Positions 24,149-32,477 of a stretch of 64,000 nt of DNA are shown here, piece after piece. The stretch is from positions 19,584-83,583 of the forward strand of contig JBOIDF010000008.1 of NCBI GenBank assembly GCA_050740455.1, read 5' to 3'. The notes below the pieces were generated by a model. It saw only the letters and a program-made list of their open reading frames with translations, had not been told where the DNA came from and did no database searches. The first letter of the stretch is position 1. Every line of letters begins with the position of its first letter. The position numbers were made by a program, and so were the translations under genes. This DNA is from USCg-Taylor sp050740455 (GTDB lineage Bacteria; Pseudomonadota; Gammaproteobacteria; JACCXJ01).

Positions 24149-25365
24149 GCAGCCGCCGGTCGCGATTGCTCGATTGGGTCGACGCGCGATTTCCGCTGAG
24201 CAAACTCTGGAACGAGCACGCGGCGAAATACTATGCGCCAAAGAATTTTAACTTCTGGTATTACTTCGGTTCGCTCGCGCTGCTCGTCCTCTTCATCCAG
24301 ATCGTCACGGGGATCTGGTTGGCGATGTACTACAAACCCGATGCCGGTCAGGCGTTCGCTTCGATCGAATACATCATGCGCGATGTCGAGTGGGGTTGGC
24401 TCATTCGCTACATGCATTCGACCGGAGCCTCGGCGTTCTTCATCGTGATCTATCTGCATATGTTCAGGGCGCTGTTATACGGCTCGTATAAACGCCCGCG
24501 AGAACTTTTGTGGTTGATCGGCATGACAATCTATTTCTTGCTCATGGCGGAGGCCTTCTTCGGTTATCTCCTACCCTGGGGGCAAATGTCCTATTGGGGC
24601 GCCAAGGTCATCACCTCGCTATTCGGCGCCATTCCCGTGATCGGCGAAGATATCGCTTTGTGGATCAGGGGCGACTACGAAGTTTCCGACGCTACGCTGA
24701 ACCGATTCTACGCGTTTCATGTCATTGCGGTTCCCCTGGTCCTGATCGGCATGGTGGTGGCTCATCTCCTAGCCCTGCACGAGGTCGGGTCTAATAATCC
24801 CGATGGCGTCGAGATAAAGTACCGGAAGGATGCAAAAGGCATCCCGCTCGATGGCATCCCGTTTCACCCTTATTACACAGTAAAAGACCTCGTCGGAATC
24901 GTCGTGTTCCTGATCTTGTTTTCGCTGGTGGTATTCTTCATACCGGAGATGGGCGGCTGGTTCTTGGAGCATAATAACTTCGAGCCGGCCAATCCGATCG
25001 TAACGCCGGAGCACATTGCTCCGCTGTGGTATCTCACGCCTTTTTACGCGGTCTTACGCGCCATTCCGGATAAGCTTCTCGGTGTCCTCGCCATGACCCT
25101 GGCTATAGTAGTCCTGTTTTTACTTCCATGGTTGGATAAAAGCCCAGTCAAGTCGATCCGTTACCGCGGACCCTTATACAAAACGGCGTTGGCCCTCTTC
25201 ACGATCAGCTTTATCGGGCTGGGTTATCTGGGGACGCAAAACCCAACGGGTCTTTATACCTTGCTCGCCAGGATCTTCTCAACATTGTACTTCCTATTCT
25301 TCCTGCTCATGCCGCTCTATACCAAATGGGATAAATCGAAGCCCGTGCCAGAGCGCTTGAGTTGA
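24145..25365 (+). CDS. petB: Cytochrome b of the bc1 complex
   Basis: A 406-residue integral membrane protein that binds two b haems and forms the quinol sites. There are eight or nine transmembrane segments. The haem-binding histidines lie in MHSTGASAFFIVIYLHMF and AFHVIAVPLVLIGMVVAHLL. GYLLPWGQMSYWGA is the conserved Qo-side loop. The Qo motif reads PLWY (TPEHIAPLWYLTPFYAVLR), a variant of PEWY in line with the PVWY form I recall from many beta- and gammaproteobacteria. It shares the operon with petA and petC. Confidence 0.96.
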   Translation: MSSRRSRLLDWVDARFPLSKLWNEHAAKYYAPKNFNFWYYFGSLALLVLFIQIVTGIWLAMYYKPDAGQAFASIEYIMRDVEWGWLIRYMHSTGASAFFIVIYLHMFRALLYGSYKRPRELLWLIGMTIYFLLMAEAFFGYLLPWGQMSYWGAKVITSLFGAIPVIGEDIALWIRGDYEVSDATLNRFYAFHVIAVPLVLIGMVVAHLLALHEVGSNNPDGVEIKYRKDAKGIPLDGIPFHPYYTVKDLVGIVVFLILFSLVVFFIPEMGGWFLEHNNFEPANPIVTPEHIAPLWYLTPFYAVLRAIPDKLLGVLAMTLAIVVLFLLPWLDKSPVKSIRYRGPLYKTALALFTISFIGLGYLGTQNPTGLYTLLARIFSTLYFLFFLLMPLYTKWDKSKPVPERLS

Positions 25366-25374
25366 GGGCGCGAA

Positions 25375-26100
25375 GTGCGAACAGCGGCTCCAGCGCTCAT
25401 CGGTGTTTCGCTACTCGGTTTGTGTAGCCTCGCCGAAGCGGGCCAGCCTTTGGAGTCGATTGAAATTGATATACGCGATAAAGCGTCCCTGCAACGCGGG
25501 GCAAAAGTATTCGTGAATTATTGCCTGAGTTGCCATTCCGCGTCGTATATGCGCTTTTCCAGAATTGCCTCCGACCTGGTTATTCCGGAGCCGCTGGTGG
25601 TTGAAAACCTGATGTTTGTAACTGATAAGATAGGAAATACGATGGAGATTGCGATGCGGGCCGAGGACGCGGAAGCATGGTTTGGAGTCGTTCCGCCCGA
25701 TTTGTCCGTGATCGCCCGGTTGCGGAGCCCGGATTGGTTGTTTGCGTTTCTCACCTCGTTCTATCTCGACCCGAGCCGGCCGACGGGCGTTAACAACCTC
25801 GAGGCCAGGGGTACCGCGATGCCGCATGTATTATGGGAATATCAGGGGTGGCGGCGGCTCGCTCAGCAGATCGAGAATGCAGGGCGAGGTGATAGCCTGA
25901 GCCTGGAGATGGCCATCGCGGGCCGCTTGCCCGACAGTGAATACAAGAACATGGTCCGAGACCTAGTCAGTTTCCTTGCCTATCTTGCGGAACCTGTTAA
26001 GCCCTTGCGGCAGAACGTAGGCATTGGCGTGTTGTTATATCTCGCCGTATTTTTGGCCATTGCGTATTTACTCAAGCAAGAGTACTGGAAAGATATATAA
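25375..26100 (+). CDS. petC: Cytochrome c1 of the bc1 complex
   Basis: A 241-residue protein with an N-terminal signal peptide (ALIGVSLLGLCSLAEA), one covalent haem site CLSCH in VNYCLSCHSASYMRFSR, and a C-terminal anchor (GVLLYLAVFLAIAYLL). The haem domain faces the periplasm and passes electrons from the Rieske protein to soluble or membrane cytochrome c. The Met in RGTAMPHVLWEYQGW is the likely second haem ligand region. The start is GTG at 25375, nine bases after petB. The sspA gene follows after 64 bases. Confidence 0.95.
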   Translation: MRTAAPALIGVSLLGLCSLAEAGQPLESIEIDIRDKASLQRGAKVFVNYCLSCHSASYMRFSRIASDLVIPEPLVVENLMFVTDKIGNTMEIAMRAEDAEAWFGVVPPDLSVIARLRSPDWLFAFLTSFYLDPSRPTGVNNLEARGTAMPHVLWEYQGWRRLAQQIENAGRGDSLSLEMAIAGRLPDSEYKNMVRDLVSFLAYLAEPVKPLRQNVGIGVLLYLAVFLAIAYLLKQEYWKDI

Positions 26101-26164
26101 GTCATCCTAGCCATGCCGCCGATCACGACTCTCACTCATTATATCGGCTCGTTGGTGTAAGCCG

Positions 26165-26794
26165 ATGGCTGTGCTCTCCGGCAGACGCTCTGTTATGACC
26201 CTCTACTGCGAGCCGAAGGATCCCATCGGACACTGTGCTCGGATCGTGTTAGCGGAAAAAGACGTGAGCGTCGACATCAACTATGTCGGGCTGGATAACC
26301 GGCCTGAAGATCTCAACGAACTTAACCCTTACGGCACGGTGCTGACGCTCATCGATCGCGATCTTGTGCTATACGACGCTCAGATCATGATGGAATATTT
26401 GGACGAGCGTTTTCCGCACCCTCCTCTGTTGCCGGTCGATCCGGTGGCGCGCGCCAATAACCGTCAGTTTCGGTATCGGGTGTTTCGTGATCTTTACCAC
26501 TGGATCGACAGCGTTACCGGGAAGAATGAGATTGCGGCATCCAATGCACGCAAGGCTCTGCGCGATAATCTGACGGTGATAGCGCCGAGTTTCGTGCAGT
26601 GCCAGTATTTCATGTCAGCCGATTATTCGTTGGTGGACTGTTCGATAGCGCCCTTGCTTTGGCGGTTGCACTACTACGGCATCAAACTGCCGAATCAAGC
26701 AAAGCCGCTTCTAAAGTACGCGGAACGCTTGTTCGCGCGATCGTCGTTCAAATTCAGCCTATCGGAGTTTGAAAAGGACATGCGGGAACAATAA
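26165..26794 (+). CDS. sspA: Stringent starvation protein A (SspA)
   Basis: A 209-residue glutathione S-transferase fold protein that binds RNA polymerase and changes transcription in stationary phase and stress. The thioredoxin-like half has VMTLYCEPKDPIGHCARIVL and the cis-proline region NPYGTVLTLIDRDLVLYDA; the PHP-type surface (ERFPHPPLLPVD) that contacts sigma-70 is present. The helical half follows. It lacks normal GST activity in the known family. Its position after petABC and before sspB is typical for gammaproteobacteria. Confidence 0.94.
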   Translation: MAVLSGRRSVMTLYCEPKDPIGHCARIVLAEKDVSVDINYVGLDNRPEDLNELNPYGTVLTLIDRDLVLYDAQIMMEYLDERFPHPPLLPVDPVARANNRQFRYRVFRDLYHWIDSVTGKNEIAASNARKALRDNLTVIAPSFVQCQYFMSADYSLVDCSIAPLLWRLHYYGIKLPNQAKPLLKYAERLFARSSFKFSLSEFEKDMREQ

Positions 26795-26942
26795 GAGCGT
26801 TTTTGATCTGCATTCAGAGAGATACAGGGCGCTGGGTTTACGATATTATGTTTCCGATTATCCTGTTAGCGCCACGCACCTGCAACAGAGTTCGTGGGCG
26901 GAAGCCGGACTGGTTTCCGATGACTTCGTAGGGCCATTAGAA

Positions 26943-27314
26943 ATGAAGAAACTAAGTTCTACGCGTCCGTATTTGCTGCGCGCATTTTACGCCTGGATCG
27001 TTGATAACCAGCTTACCCCGCATCTGATCGTGGATACGACCCGCCCCGGGGTGGTGGTTCCTCCGCAGTATGTGAAAAATGGCAGAATCCTACTCAATAT
27101 AGCGCCTGCCGCCGTACACGGTTTGAGAATCGATAATACCTCGATTGAATTCAGCGGACGGTTTGGCGGAAAGGCTTACGGGATCCTCGTTCCGCTCACC
27201 GCAGTCGAAGCCATCTATTCCAAGGAAAACGGCAAGGGCATGGTGTTTGCCCCCGAACCGGATGCGGCGAACCGTCCTGCGCCGCGGAAACCCGCCCTAA
27301 AGCTGATCAAATAA
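26943..27314 (+). CDS. sspB: ClpXP adaptor SspB
   Basis: A 123-residue adaptor that delivers ssrA-tagged proteins to the ClpXP protease. STRPYLLRAFYAWIVDNQLT opens the dimer domain; ILLNIAPAAVHGLRID and ISFSGRFGG-like IEFSGRFGGKAYGILVPL form the peptide groove. The C-terminal tail (after VFAPEPD) is flexible and ends in KPALKLIK, the ClpX-binding hook. ATG at 26943 is chosen because the domain begins there; the frame is open back to 26769 but that part has no similarity. The gap to sspA is 148 bases. Confidence 0.92.
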   Translation: MKKLSSTRPYLLRAFYAWIVDNQLTPHLIVDTTRPGVVVPPQYVKNGRILLNIAPAAVHGLRIDNTSIEFSGRFGGKAYGILVPLTAVEAIYSKENGKGMVFAPEPDAANRPAPRKPALKLIK

Positions 27315-27358
27315 CAAGCCAAAGCTTGCTTGCCCGGGCCGGGGGCGCTTCCTGCTAG

Positions 27359-27949
27359 CTAGGGCGCGTCGCTATATTCGAATAGCTTGACGACTTTCCG
27401 CACACCTCCGATGCGGCGGGTCAACTCGGCGACCGCGGCGCCCTCCTTACGGTTTAAAAGCCCCATGAGATAAACCACGGCGCTTTCTGTTACCACTTTG
27501 ACGCGCGTAGGATCGAAGCCCTTGATTCTAAGATGCTGTGTTTTTACCTGTGTCGTTATCCAGGTGTCGTTGCTACGCGCGGCAAGCGAACTGATGCGTC
27601 CGACACGGATGTAATCGTGAACCTGCCGGACCTTCTCGGTATCGGCGGCGAGATCATGAATGCGTTGCCGCAGATCCTCCGTCGCCGCTTCTCCCGTGAG
27701 GAGCACGATGTTGTTGTAGCTCGTCGCGTTAATGTGCGAGTTGGAATTGAGATCGGGATTCCGATACACGGAGTTAGAGATTTTCAATTCGATAGCTTCA
27801 TCCTCGACGAACGTGCCCGTCGTGCGGGTGTCATGGGCCACGACGGCGCCTCCCGCCACACCGCCCACGATGACGGGTCCGCAACCCGAGAGCATCCATA
27901 GCAGTGCAAAGCCGCAGCACGTTCCTATTATAGCGCTTCTACCCATCAT
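27359..27949 (-). CDS. dolP: BON-domain outer-membrane lipoprotein DolP
   Basis: A 196-residue lipoprotein, formerly YraP. The signal ends in the lipobox LSGC (ALLWMLSGCG), so the mature protein starts at Cys. Two BON domains follow: about residues 45-115 (DEAIELKISNSVYRN, YNNIVLLTGEAATEDLRQRI) and 120-190 (DTWITTQVKTQHL, VKVVTESAVVYLMGLLNRKE). DolP helps maintain outer-membrane integrity and binds anionic phospholipid. The start overlaps the diaA stop by 11 bases. It is convergent with sspB. Confidence 0.93.
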   Translation of the reverse strand: MMGRSAIIGTCCGFALLWMLSGCGPVIVGGVAGGAVVAHDTRTTGTFVEDEAIELKISNSVYRNPDLNSNSHINATSYNNIVLLTGEAATEDLRQRIHDLAADTEKVRQVHDYIRVGRISSLAARSNDTWITTQVKTQHLRIKGFDPTRVKVVTESAVVYLMGLLNRKEGAAVAELTRRIGGVRKVVKLFEYSDAP

Positions 27950-28565
27950 GCCCGTTCTCCTGTCCGAGTAATTGCCTATCCACGAGGTCGCACACGCAAT
28001 GTATGAGCATAATGTGGACTTCTTGGATCCTGGCCGTAGACCAACCGGGTACGCGGATCTCGATGTCCCCTTCTTTGAGATGCTGCGCGGCCTTACCGCC
28101 GTCGCGGCCGCTCAACAGGGCGACTCGCATGTCCCGATCATGCGCCGCATCGATCGCACTCACAATATTCGGCGATTCACCGCTCGTCGAAATCGCGAGC
28201 AAGATATCTCCCGATTGACCCAATGCGCGGATCTGTTTGGAAAACACTTCGGCAAATTGATAATCGTTGGCAATCGAGGTTATCGTGGAGGGATCGGTCG
28301 TGAGGGCGAGCGCAGGTAATCCAGGCCGTTCCGCCTCGAATCGGTTGAGCATCTCCGCCGCGAAGTGCTGCGCATCGGCGGCCGATCCACCGTTTCCGCA
28401 GGCCAATAATTTATTTCCTTCCAGCAAAGCGCCGGCGACCATACGGGCCGTACGTGCGACCAGAGGAGCCAGCGACCCCGCGCATTTTTGCTTGAGATCG
28501 ATACTCTCGCGGAATATTTCAATGACTCGTTCGGTGTAGTCCATGTTCTTACTCAGCGCCTGCAT
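27939..28565 (-). CDS. diaA: SIS-domain protein DiaA / GmhA-like
   Basis: A 208-residue phosphosugar-binding (SIS) domain protein. The core shows KLLACGNGGSAADAQHFAAE, ALTTDPSTITSIANDY and DILLAISTSGESPNIVSAI. In gammaproteobacteria the gene next to yraN and dolP encodes DiaA, which binds DnaA and times replication initiation; the close relative GmhA makes heptose phosphate. Context favours DiaA, and motifs alone do not decide. The start could be ATG at 28565 (ggagg 13 bases upstream) or at 28544. Confidence 0.85.
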   Translation of the reverse strand: MQALSKNMDYTERVIEIFRESIDLKQKCAGSLAPLVARTARMVAGALLEGNKLLACGNGGSAADAQHFAAEMLNRFEAERPGLPALALTTDPSTITSIANDYQFAEVFSKQIRALGQSGDILLAISTSGESPNIVSAIDAAHDRDMRVALLSGRDGGKAAQHLKEGDIEIRVPGWSTARIQEVHIMLIHCVCDLVDRQLLGQENGHDG

Positions 28566-28599
28566 CCGGCAACGGACGCCTCCCCTGATGGCCCCTGTG

Positions 28600-28956
28600 C
28601 TAGGCTTGAAACGCGGCCTTAATCCACTCCGTACACGGCTTGGCGCCGGTGACGACGACAACATCGAACCGGCATGGCGCATGGCCCGTGCTTATCCTGT
28701 GCGTCTGTAGATAATGGCTAGCCGTCTTAAGTATGCGCGTCTGTTTCGTGTGATTGATCGTCTCGAGAGGAGAACCATAGTCGGTGCTGGCGCGGTAGCG
28801 CACTTCTATAAATACCAGCGTGTCATTATCTTTCATTACTATGTCGATCTCACCGGCCAGGCAGCGATAATTCCGTGTAAGCAGCCGCAACCCCCGCGCG
28901 CCCAAATAGCGGAGAGCGATGCTTTCGGCCCATGCCCCGCGCTCGCCAGTTTTCAT
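28600..28956 (-). CDS. yraN: UPF0102 nuclease-like protein YraN
   Basis: A 118-residue protein of the UPF0102 family. GERGAWAESIALRYL opens the domain, and GEIDIVMKDNDTLVFIEVRY matches the PD-(D/E)xK nuclease-like core (E, D, E-V-R/K). HRISTGHAPCRFDVVVV closes it. The fold suggests DNA processing, but no function is established. ATG at 28956 is chosen since it gives normal length and clears the lpoA stop at 28968. It lies between lpoA and diaA as in related genomes. Confidence 0.9.
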   Translation of the reverse strand: MKTGERGAWAESIALRYLGARGLRLLTRNYRCLAGEIDIVMKDNDTLVFIEVRYRASTDYGSPLETINHTKQTRILKTASHYLQTHRISTGHAPCRFDVVVVTGAKPCTEWIKAAFQA

Positions 28957-28967
28957 GCCGGCGATCT

Positions 28968-30800
28968 TTATTCGCGCAGCAACGCAGGCACGCCGCTCAG
29001 GAATTGAGCCCACGCTAGCTGCCGACGAATGCGTTTGTGTTCATCCATACGCAGGATACCGGTGACACCCTCCAGGCGTGCCGAGGGATCGCTTTGAAGC
29101 GCTCCGATGCGAGTCATTAGGGCGTAGGCATCGACGCCAAAAGCATACAGCCGCGCATGGGTCTCAAATCTCTTAGGCCAATGATGCCTCGTGCTCGCGC
29201 TAAGTTCGCTGCGGTAAGGATCGAGCACCCACGGCATGTCACCGAATATCACCCCATCGAGGGCGCTATCGGCTTCCGGGGTAGGCGCGGGGGAGTAGAC
29301 GTGGGATGTCGCGTAGATCGGCAGGCGATCACGGCCGTGCGAGCTCATCCACGGAAGGATTAAACGCGCCTCACTGGGGGAAGCGGCCATGAAAACGAAG
29401 TCCGCTGAAGAGCCTGCGGCGTAGGCCTCGCCTAGCGGTGTCGGCGGTGCTGGAGGGCGAACGCTAGCGCGCATCAGCTCCGCAACCGCAGTCTCGATAT
29501 TCCTGGCATCACGTTGATAGGTTTGCTGGAGCACGATCTCGCCTCCCAGATCCTGCCAGCGTTGCTTGAACGCCCGCAACAGCCGTTCGCCCCAGGGAGT
29601 GGCAGGTGTTAAGACCAGTGCGCTCAAGCGCCCATCCAACCAAGCGCGCTCGGCGATCTGCTCGGCCTCGTCCTCCGGCGGCAGGCCAAACTGATACAAA
29701 TACTGAATATCAGTGCGGTGATCCAAGCCCTCGATCCGGTTCAACGCCAGCGTCGGCACCGCCATCACGTTGGAGGCAACCAATACCTTCAGCGCTTGTT
29801 TGTCCAAGGGACCGACGACAAACTCGGCGCCCTCCTCTACCGCACGCCGATAGACGGCGGGGGCGTTGGCCGCATTGGTGTCATGGATCGATAGGGTACG
29901 CCGCGCGCTGTTTGCGCCATCGCTGTACCAGGCGGCGATGAAACCGTCTTTGATTGCGGCCGCGGCTTCGGCATACTGGCCGAACAGAGGCAGCAGCAGC
30001 GCGATGTGCTCGGGATCAAGGTTCAGAACGGCCCGTTGCTCCCGGACTCGCGGCAAGGCTTCTTGACGCGCCGGGTGATGAGGGTATTGCTTCTCCCAAG
30101 TGGCGAGCAGTGCTTCGAACGAGAGGTCATTGTCTGATCTCGCGATAAGCGCGAGATCAATCCAGCCACGTAGCAATGGCGAGCCGAGGGATCGTTCTTG
30201 GGTGAGATCGGAACGCGTGACCTGATGGAGTGTGTCCCAAATAGCCAAGCGATTGGCGCGCTTCAATTTTTCGTCGGCGAGATAGGGATCCAGCGCAACC
30301 TGCTCCCGCGCCGCCGGCAAAAATTCACCCTTGGCTTGATAGGCGTCGGCAAGAACCCGATGGTAGCGCGGGCGTAACGCATCGGGAACCCGATCGCCTT
30401 CGATACGCTTTAATGCGGCCAGCGCTTCCTCGGCGTTGCGGCTCCGCAAAGACGTTTGCGCCGATAAGAGGGTGTGCCATACTTTCAAGTAGTGCTCGCG
30501 CGCCGGAACCTTGATGCCGTCCAAGACCTGGCGGGCCGCTCCCACGCGTCTCGCTTTCAAAAACGTATCCGCCGCGCGCAGCCCGAACAGGTAGGATTCG
30601 GGTGCCGAGGAAATCGCCTGCAAACGTTGAAACTCGGCGGCCGCAGCCTCTAGCTTTCCGGACTGCAACAAACGCATAGCCTGTTGGTCGGAGTAAGGCT
30701 TGACCTGCGGCCCGCGCGATGCAACGTGCGCACATCCTGCCGCCACTGCGAACAGCAGGAAAGCAAACCGGCGCAGGGTGTTGTTTAATAATCGGGGCAT
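28968..30800 (-). CDS. lpoA: Penicillin-binding protein activator LpoA
   Basis: A 610-residue outer-membrane lipoprotein that activates PBP1A from the outside of the wall. The signal ends at the lipobox VAAGC (FAFLLFAVAAGCAH). The N-terminal half is helical with TPR-like repeats (AMRLLQSGKLEAAAAEFQRL). The C-terminal half is a periplasmic-binding-protein fold (IALLLPLFGQYAEAAAAIKD, FVVGPLDKQALKVLVASNV, ALVLTPATPWGERLLRAF). ATG at 30800 is chosen because the lipoprotein signal follows. It is divergent from rsmI with 32 bases between the starts, so the two promoters must overlap or lie within the genes. Confidence 0.9.
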   Translation of the reverse strand: MPRLLNNTLRRFAFLLFAVAAGCAHVASRGPQVKPYSDQQAMRLLQSGKLEAAAAEFQRLQAISSAPESYLFGLRAADTFLKARRVGAARQVLDGIKVPAREHYLKVWHTLLSAQTSLRSRNAEEALAALKRIEGDRVPDALRPRYHRVLADAYQAKGEFLPAAREQVALDPYLADEKLKRANRLAIWDTLHQVTRSDLTQERSLGSPLLRGWIDLALIARSDNDLSFEALLATWEKQYPHHPARQEALPRVREQRAVLNLDPEHIALLLPLFGQYAEAAAAIKDGFIAAWYSDGANSARRTLSIHDTNAANAPAVYRRAVEEGAEFVVGPLDKQALKVLVASNVMAVPTLALNRIEGLDHRTDIQYLYQFGLPPEDEAEQIAERAWLDGRLSALVLTPATPWGERLLRAFKQRWQDLGGEIVLQQTYQRDARNIETAVAELMRASVRPPAPPTPLGEAYAAGSSADFVFMAASPSEARLILPWMSSHGRDRLPIYATSHVYSPAPTPEADSALDGVIFGDMPWVLDPYRSELSASTRHHWPKRFETHARLYAFGVDAYALMTRIGALQSDPSARLEGVTGILRMDEHKRIRRQLAWAQFLSGVPALLRE

Positions 30801-30832
30801 TCTCACGAACAGTATCGGAAGGGCTTGCGGCC

Positions 30833-31741
30833 GTGTCAATCGAGCAGGGTGTTCTTTACGTCGTAGCGACGCCTATCGGAAATCTTCAGGATCTCAGTCC
30901 GCGCGCGCGGCAAGTGCTCGCCGGCGTTGATGTGGTGTTCGCGGAAGATACCCGTGTGAGCGCGCGTCTATTAAACCATTTTGCGATCGCGACACCGCTG
31001 TTACCATTTCATCAACATAATGAAAGACGTGTGTGCCCTGGCGTGGTGCGGCGTTTGGCAGCCAGACAAAGCGTTGCTCTGATTTGCGATGCCGGCACGC
31101 CCTTGATAAGCGATCCGGGCTATCATTTGGTGCAAGCCGTACGCGCCGCCGGTTACAAATTATGCTCGATTCCGGGGCCTTGCGCGATCGTCGCGAGTCT
31201 TGCAGTGGCCGGCCTACCCACGGATCGGTTTGTCTTTGAGGGATTCCTGCCCTCACGGCGGGCCGCGCGCCGGGATCGCTTGTCGGTACTACGCCATGAA
31301 CAGAGGACCCTCGTGGTTTACGAAGTTCCGCACCGCTTGCGGGATTGTGTTGCCGACATGAATGAGCTTTTCGGAGCGGATCGTCGCGTGACGCTGGCGC
31401 GGGAGTTGACGAAAATTTACGAGGAAACGTTTGCCGGAACCTTGCGCGGCCTGTCCGAATGGTTGCAAGAGAAGGCGCGTGTCCAGGGCGAGATCGTGAT
31501 CGTAGTCGCGGGTGCGGCGGGGGATGCCCATGATCATGAGCGGTTGCGGCATTCGGTCGCGACCCTATTGAAATACCTGCCGGCGAGGCAAGCGGTAGCA
31601 GCCGCGACCGAGATTTCCGGCGCGAATAAGAATCGGATCTACCGGCTCATGCTAGAGATCGCATCTCACAGCGTTGCCGAGCACGGGAAGCCGGAAGAAA
31701 GCGCGGGATCTTGCAAATCGGGCGAGATCTCAACAAACTAA
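30833..31741 (+). CDS. rsmI: 16S rRNA (cytidine-1402-2'-O)-methyltransferase RsmI
   Basis: A 302-residue SAM-dependent enzyme that methylates the ribose of C1402 in the decoding centre; RsmH, encoded just downstream, methylates the base of the same nucleotide. LYVVATPIGNLQDLSPRA opens the tetrapyrrole-methylase-like fold, followed by FAEDTRVSARLLNHF, ICDAGTPLISDPGYHLV and SIPGPCAIVASLAVAGL. VYEVPHRL and VTLARELTKIYEETF lie in the second half. GTG at 30833 is chosen because the domain begins six residues later. rnpB starts eight bases after its stop. Confidence 0.94.
   Translation: MSIEQGVLYVVATPIGNLQDLSPRARQVLAGVDVVFAEDTRVSARLLNHFAIATPLLPFHQHNERRVCPGVVRRLAARQSVALICDAGTPLISDPGYHLVQAVRAAGYKLCSIPGPCAIVASLAVAGLPTDRFVFEGFLPSRRAARRDRLSVLRHEQRTLVVYEVPHRLRDCVADMNELFGADRRVTLARELTKIYEETFAGTLRGLSEWLQEKARVQGEIVIVVAGAAGDAHDHERLRHSVATLLKYLPARQAVAAATEISGANKNRIYRLMLEIASHSVAEHGKPEESAGSCKSGEISTN
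31711..31739 (+). promoter_or_regulatory. Candidate rnpB promoter inside the end of rsmI
   Basis: TTGCAA (31711-31716), a 17-base spacer and caaact (31734-31739) stand at the right distance before the 5' end of the RNase P RNA. The -10 box is poor, so the call depends mostly on position. Confidence 0.3.
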
Positions 31742-31748
31742 GGTCGCA

Positions 31749-32165
31749 AGGAGTCAACCGGGTAGTCGCTGTGTCGATGCGATGCAGAGGAAAGTCCGGG
31801 CTCCAAGGGCAGGGTGCCAGGTAACGCCTGGGGAGTGCGAACTCACGGAAAGTGCCACAGAGAAAAGACCGCCAACCCCCGGCGGGCAAGCCGGTAACGG
31901 TTCGGCCGATCGGGGCGGCAAGGGTGAAAAGGTGCGGTAAGAGCGCACCGCGCCGGCTAACGCCGGTGGCAGGGTAAACCCCACCTGGAGCAAGGCCAAA
32001 TAGGGGAGCGAGCCTCCACCATGAGGGGTGGCGACACGTGGCCCGCGTGGGCTCCCGGGTAGGTCGCTAGAGGTGCATGGTGACATGCATCCAAGATAAA
32101 TGACTGCCCCGCTGAGGCCGTTTTGTGCCGCGGCGGACAGAACCCGGCTTACAGGTTGACTCCTG
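31749..32165 (+). ncRNA. rnpB: RNase P RNA (class A)
   Basis: The catalytic RNA of ribonuclease P, which trims the 5' leader of tRNA precursors. The conserved core gaggaaagtccgggctcc occurs near 31788, and the 3' core acagaacccggctta near 32137. The ends pair: ggagtcaacc at 31750-31759 is complementary to ggttgactcc at 32154-32163, forming helix P1. About 415 bases is a normal size for class A RNA. It lies between rsmI and mraZ, and no protein gene should be called across it on either strand. Confidence 0.95.
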
Positions 32166-32405
32166 CTTTCTCAGTCCCTTGTATCGAGGGAGCCACGGGC
32201 ACTGGCTGCTTAGGTTTCCTGGGGTTGCCGATGTCTACGCAGTACCACACGATAATCTTAACTAGCGACATTAATTATCTAAGCTAATCGCACCATTCGG
32301 AACCATCTTTAGGCGCCGTGAAACTGGCCGTTCCGGCCGTCGTGCCGCGAAAATATAAGTCCCTGTTCAAGAAGCGACTTTCAGACGCTGGTGGTGAATG
32401 ATTTC
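32166..32405. other. Gap between rnpB and the mra promoter
   Basis: This stretch holds the 3' flank of rnpB, with a short tccct/aggga hairpin near 32176, and an AT-rich patch around 32255-32290. No gene is seen, and no T-rich intrinsic terminator is obvious after rnpB. Confidence 0.4.
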
Positions 32406-32434
32406 TTGACATCTCGCGGCTGGGTTCTTATAGT
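32406..32434 (+). promoter_or_regulatory. Main promoter of the dcw cluster (Pmra type)
   Basis: TTGACA at 32406-32411, a 17-base spacer and TATAGT at 32429-32434 form a near-consensus sigma-70 promoter. Transcription should start near 32441, at the first MraZ repeat, giving a leader of about 38 bases before mraZ. Confidence 0.85.
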
Positions 32435-32441
32435 TCGTCTG

Positions 32442-32466
32442 TGGGGAAACGTGGGGAAATGTGGAT
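32442..32466 (+). promoter_or_regulatory. MraZ operator: three TGGGN repeats
   Basis: TGGGG (32442-32446), TGGGG (32452-32456) and TGGAT (32462-32466) repeat every 10 bases, that is, once per helical turn, with five bases between them. MraZ is known to bind three TGGGN repeats spaced by five bases just downstream of this promoter and to repress its own operon. The third copy departs from the pattern by one base. Confidence 0.85.
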
Positions 32467-32477
32467 CCTTACTATCC

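Noticed and set aside
31674..32086. Protein frames across rnpB on both strands
   Set aside because: The sequence is a structured RNase P RNA with conserved cores and paired ends.
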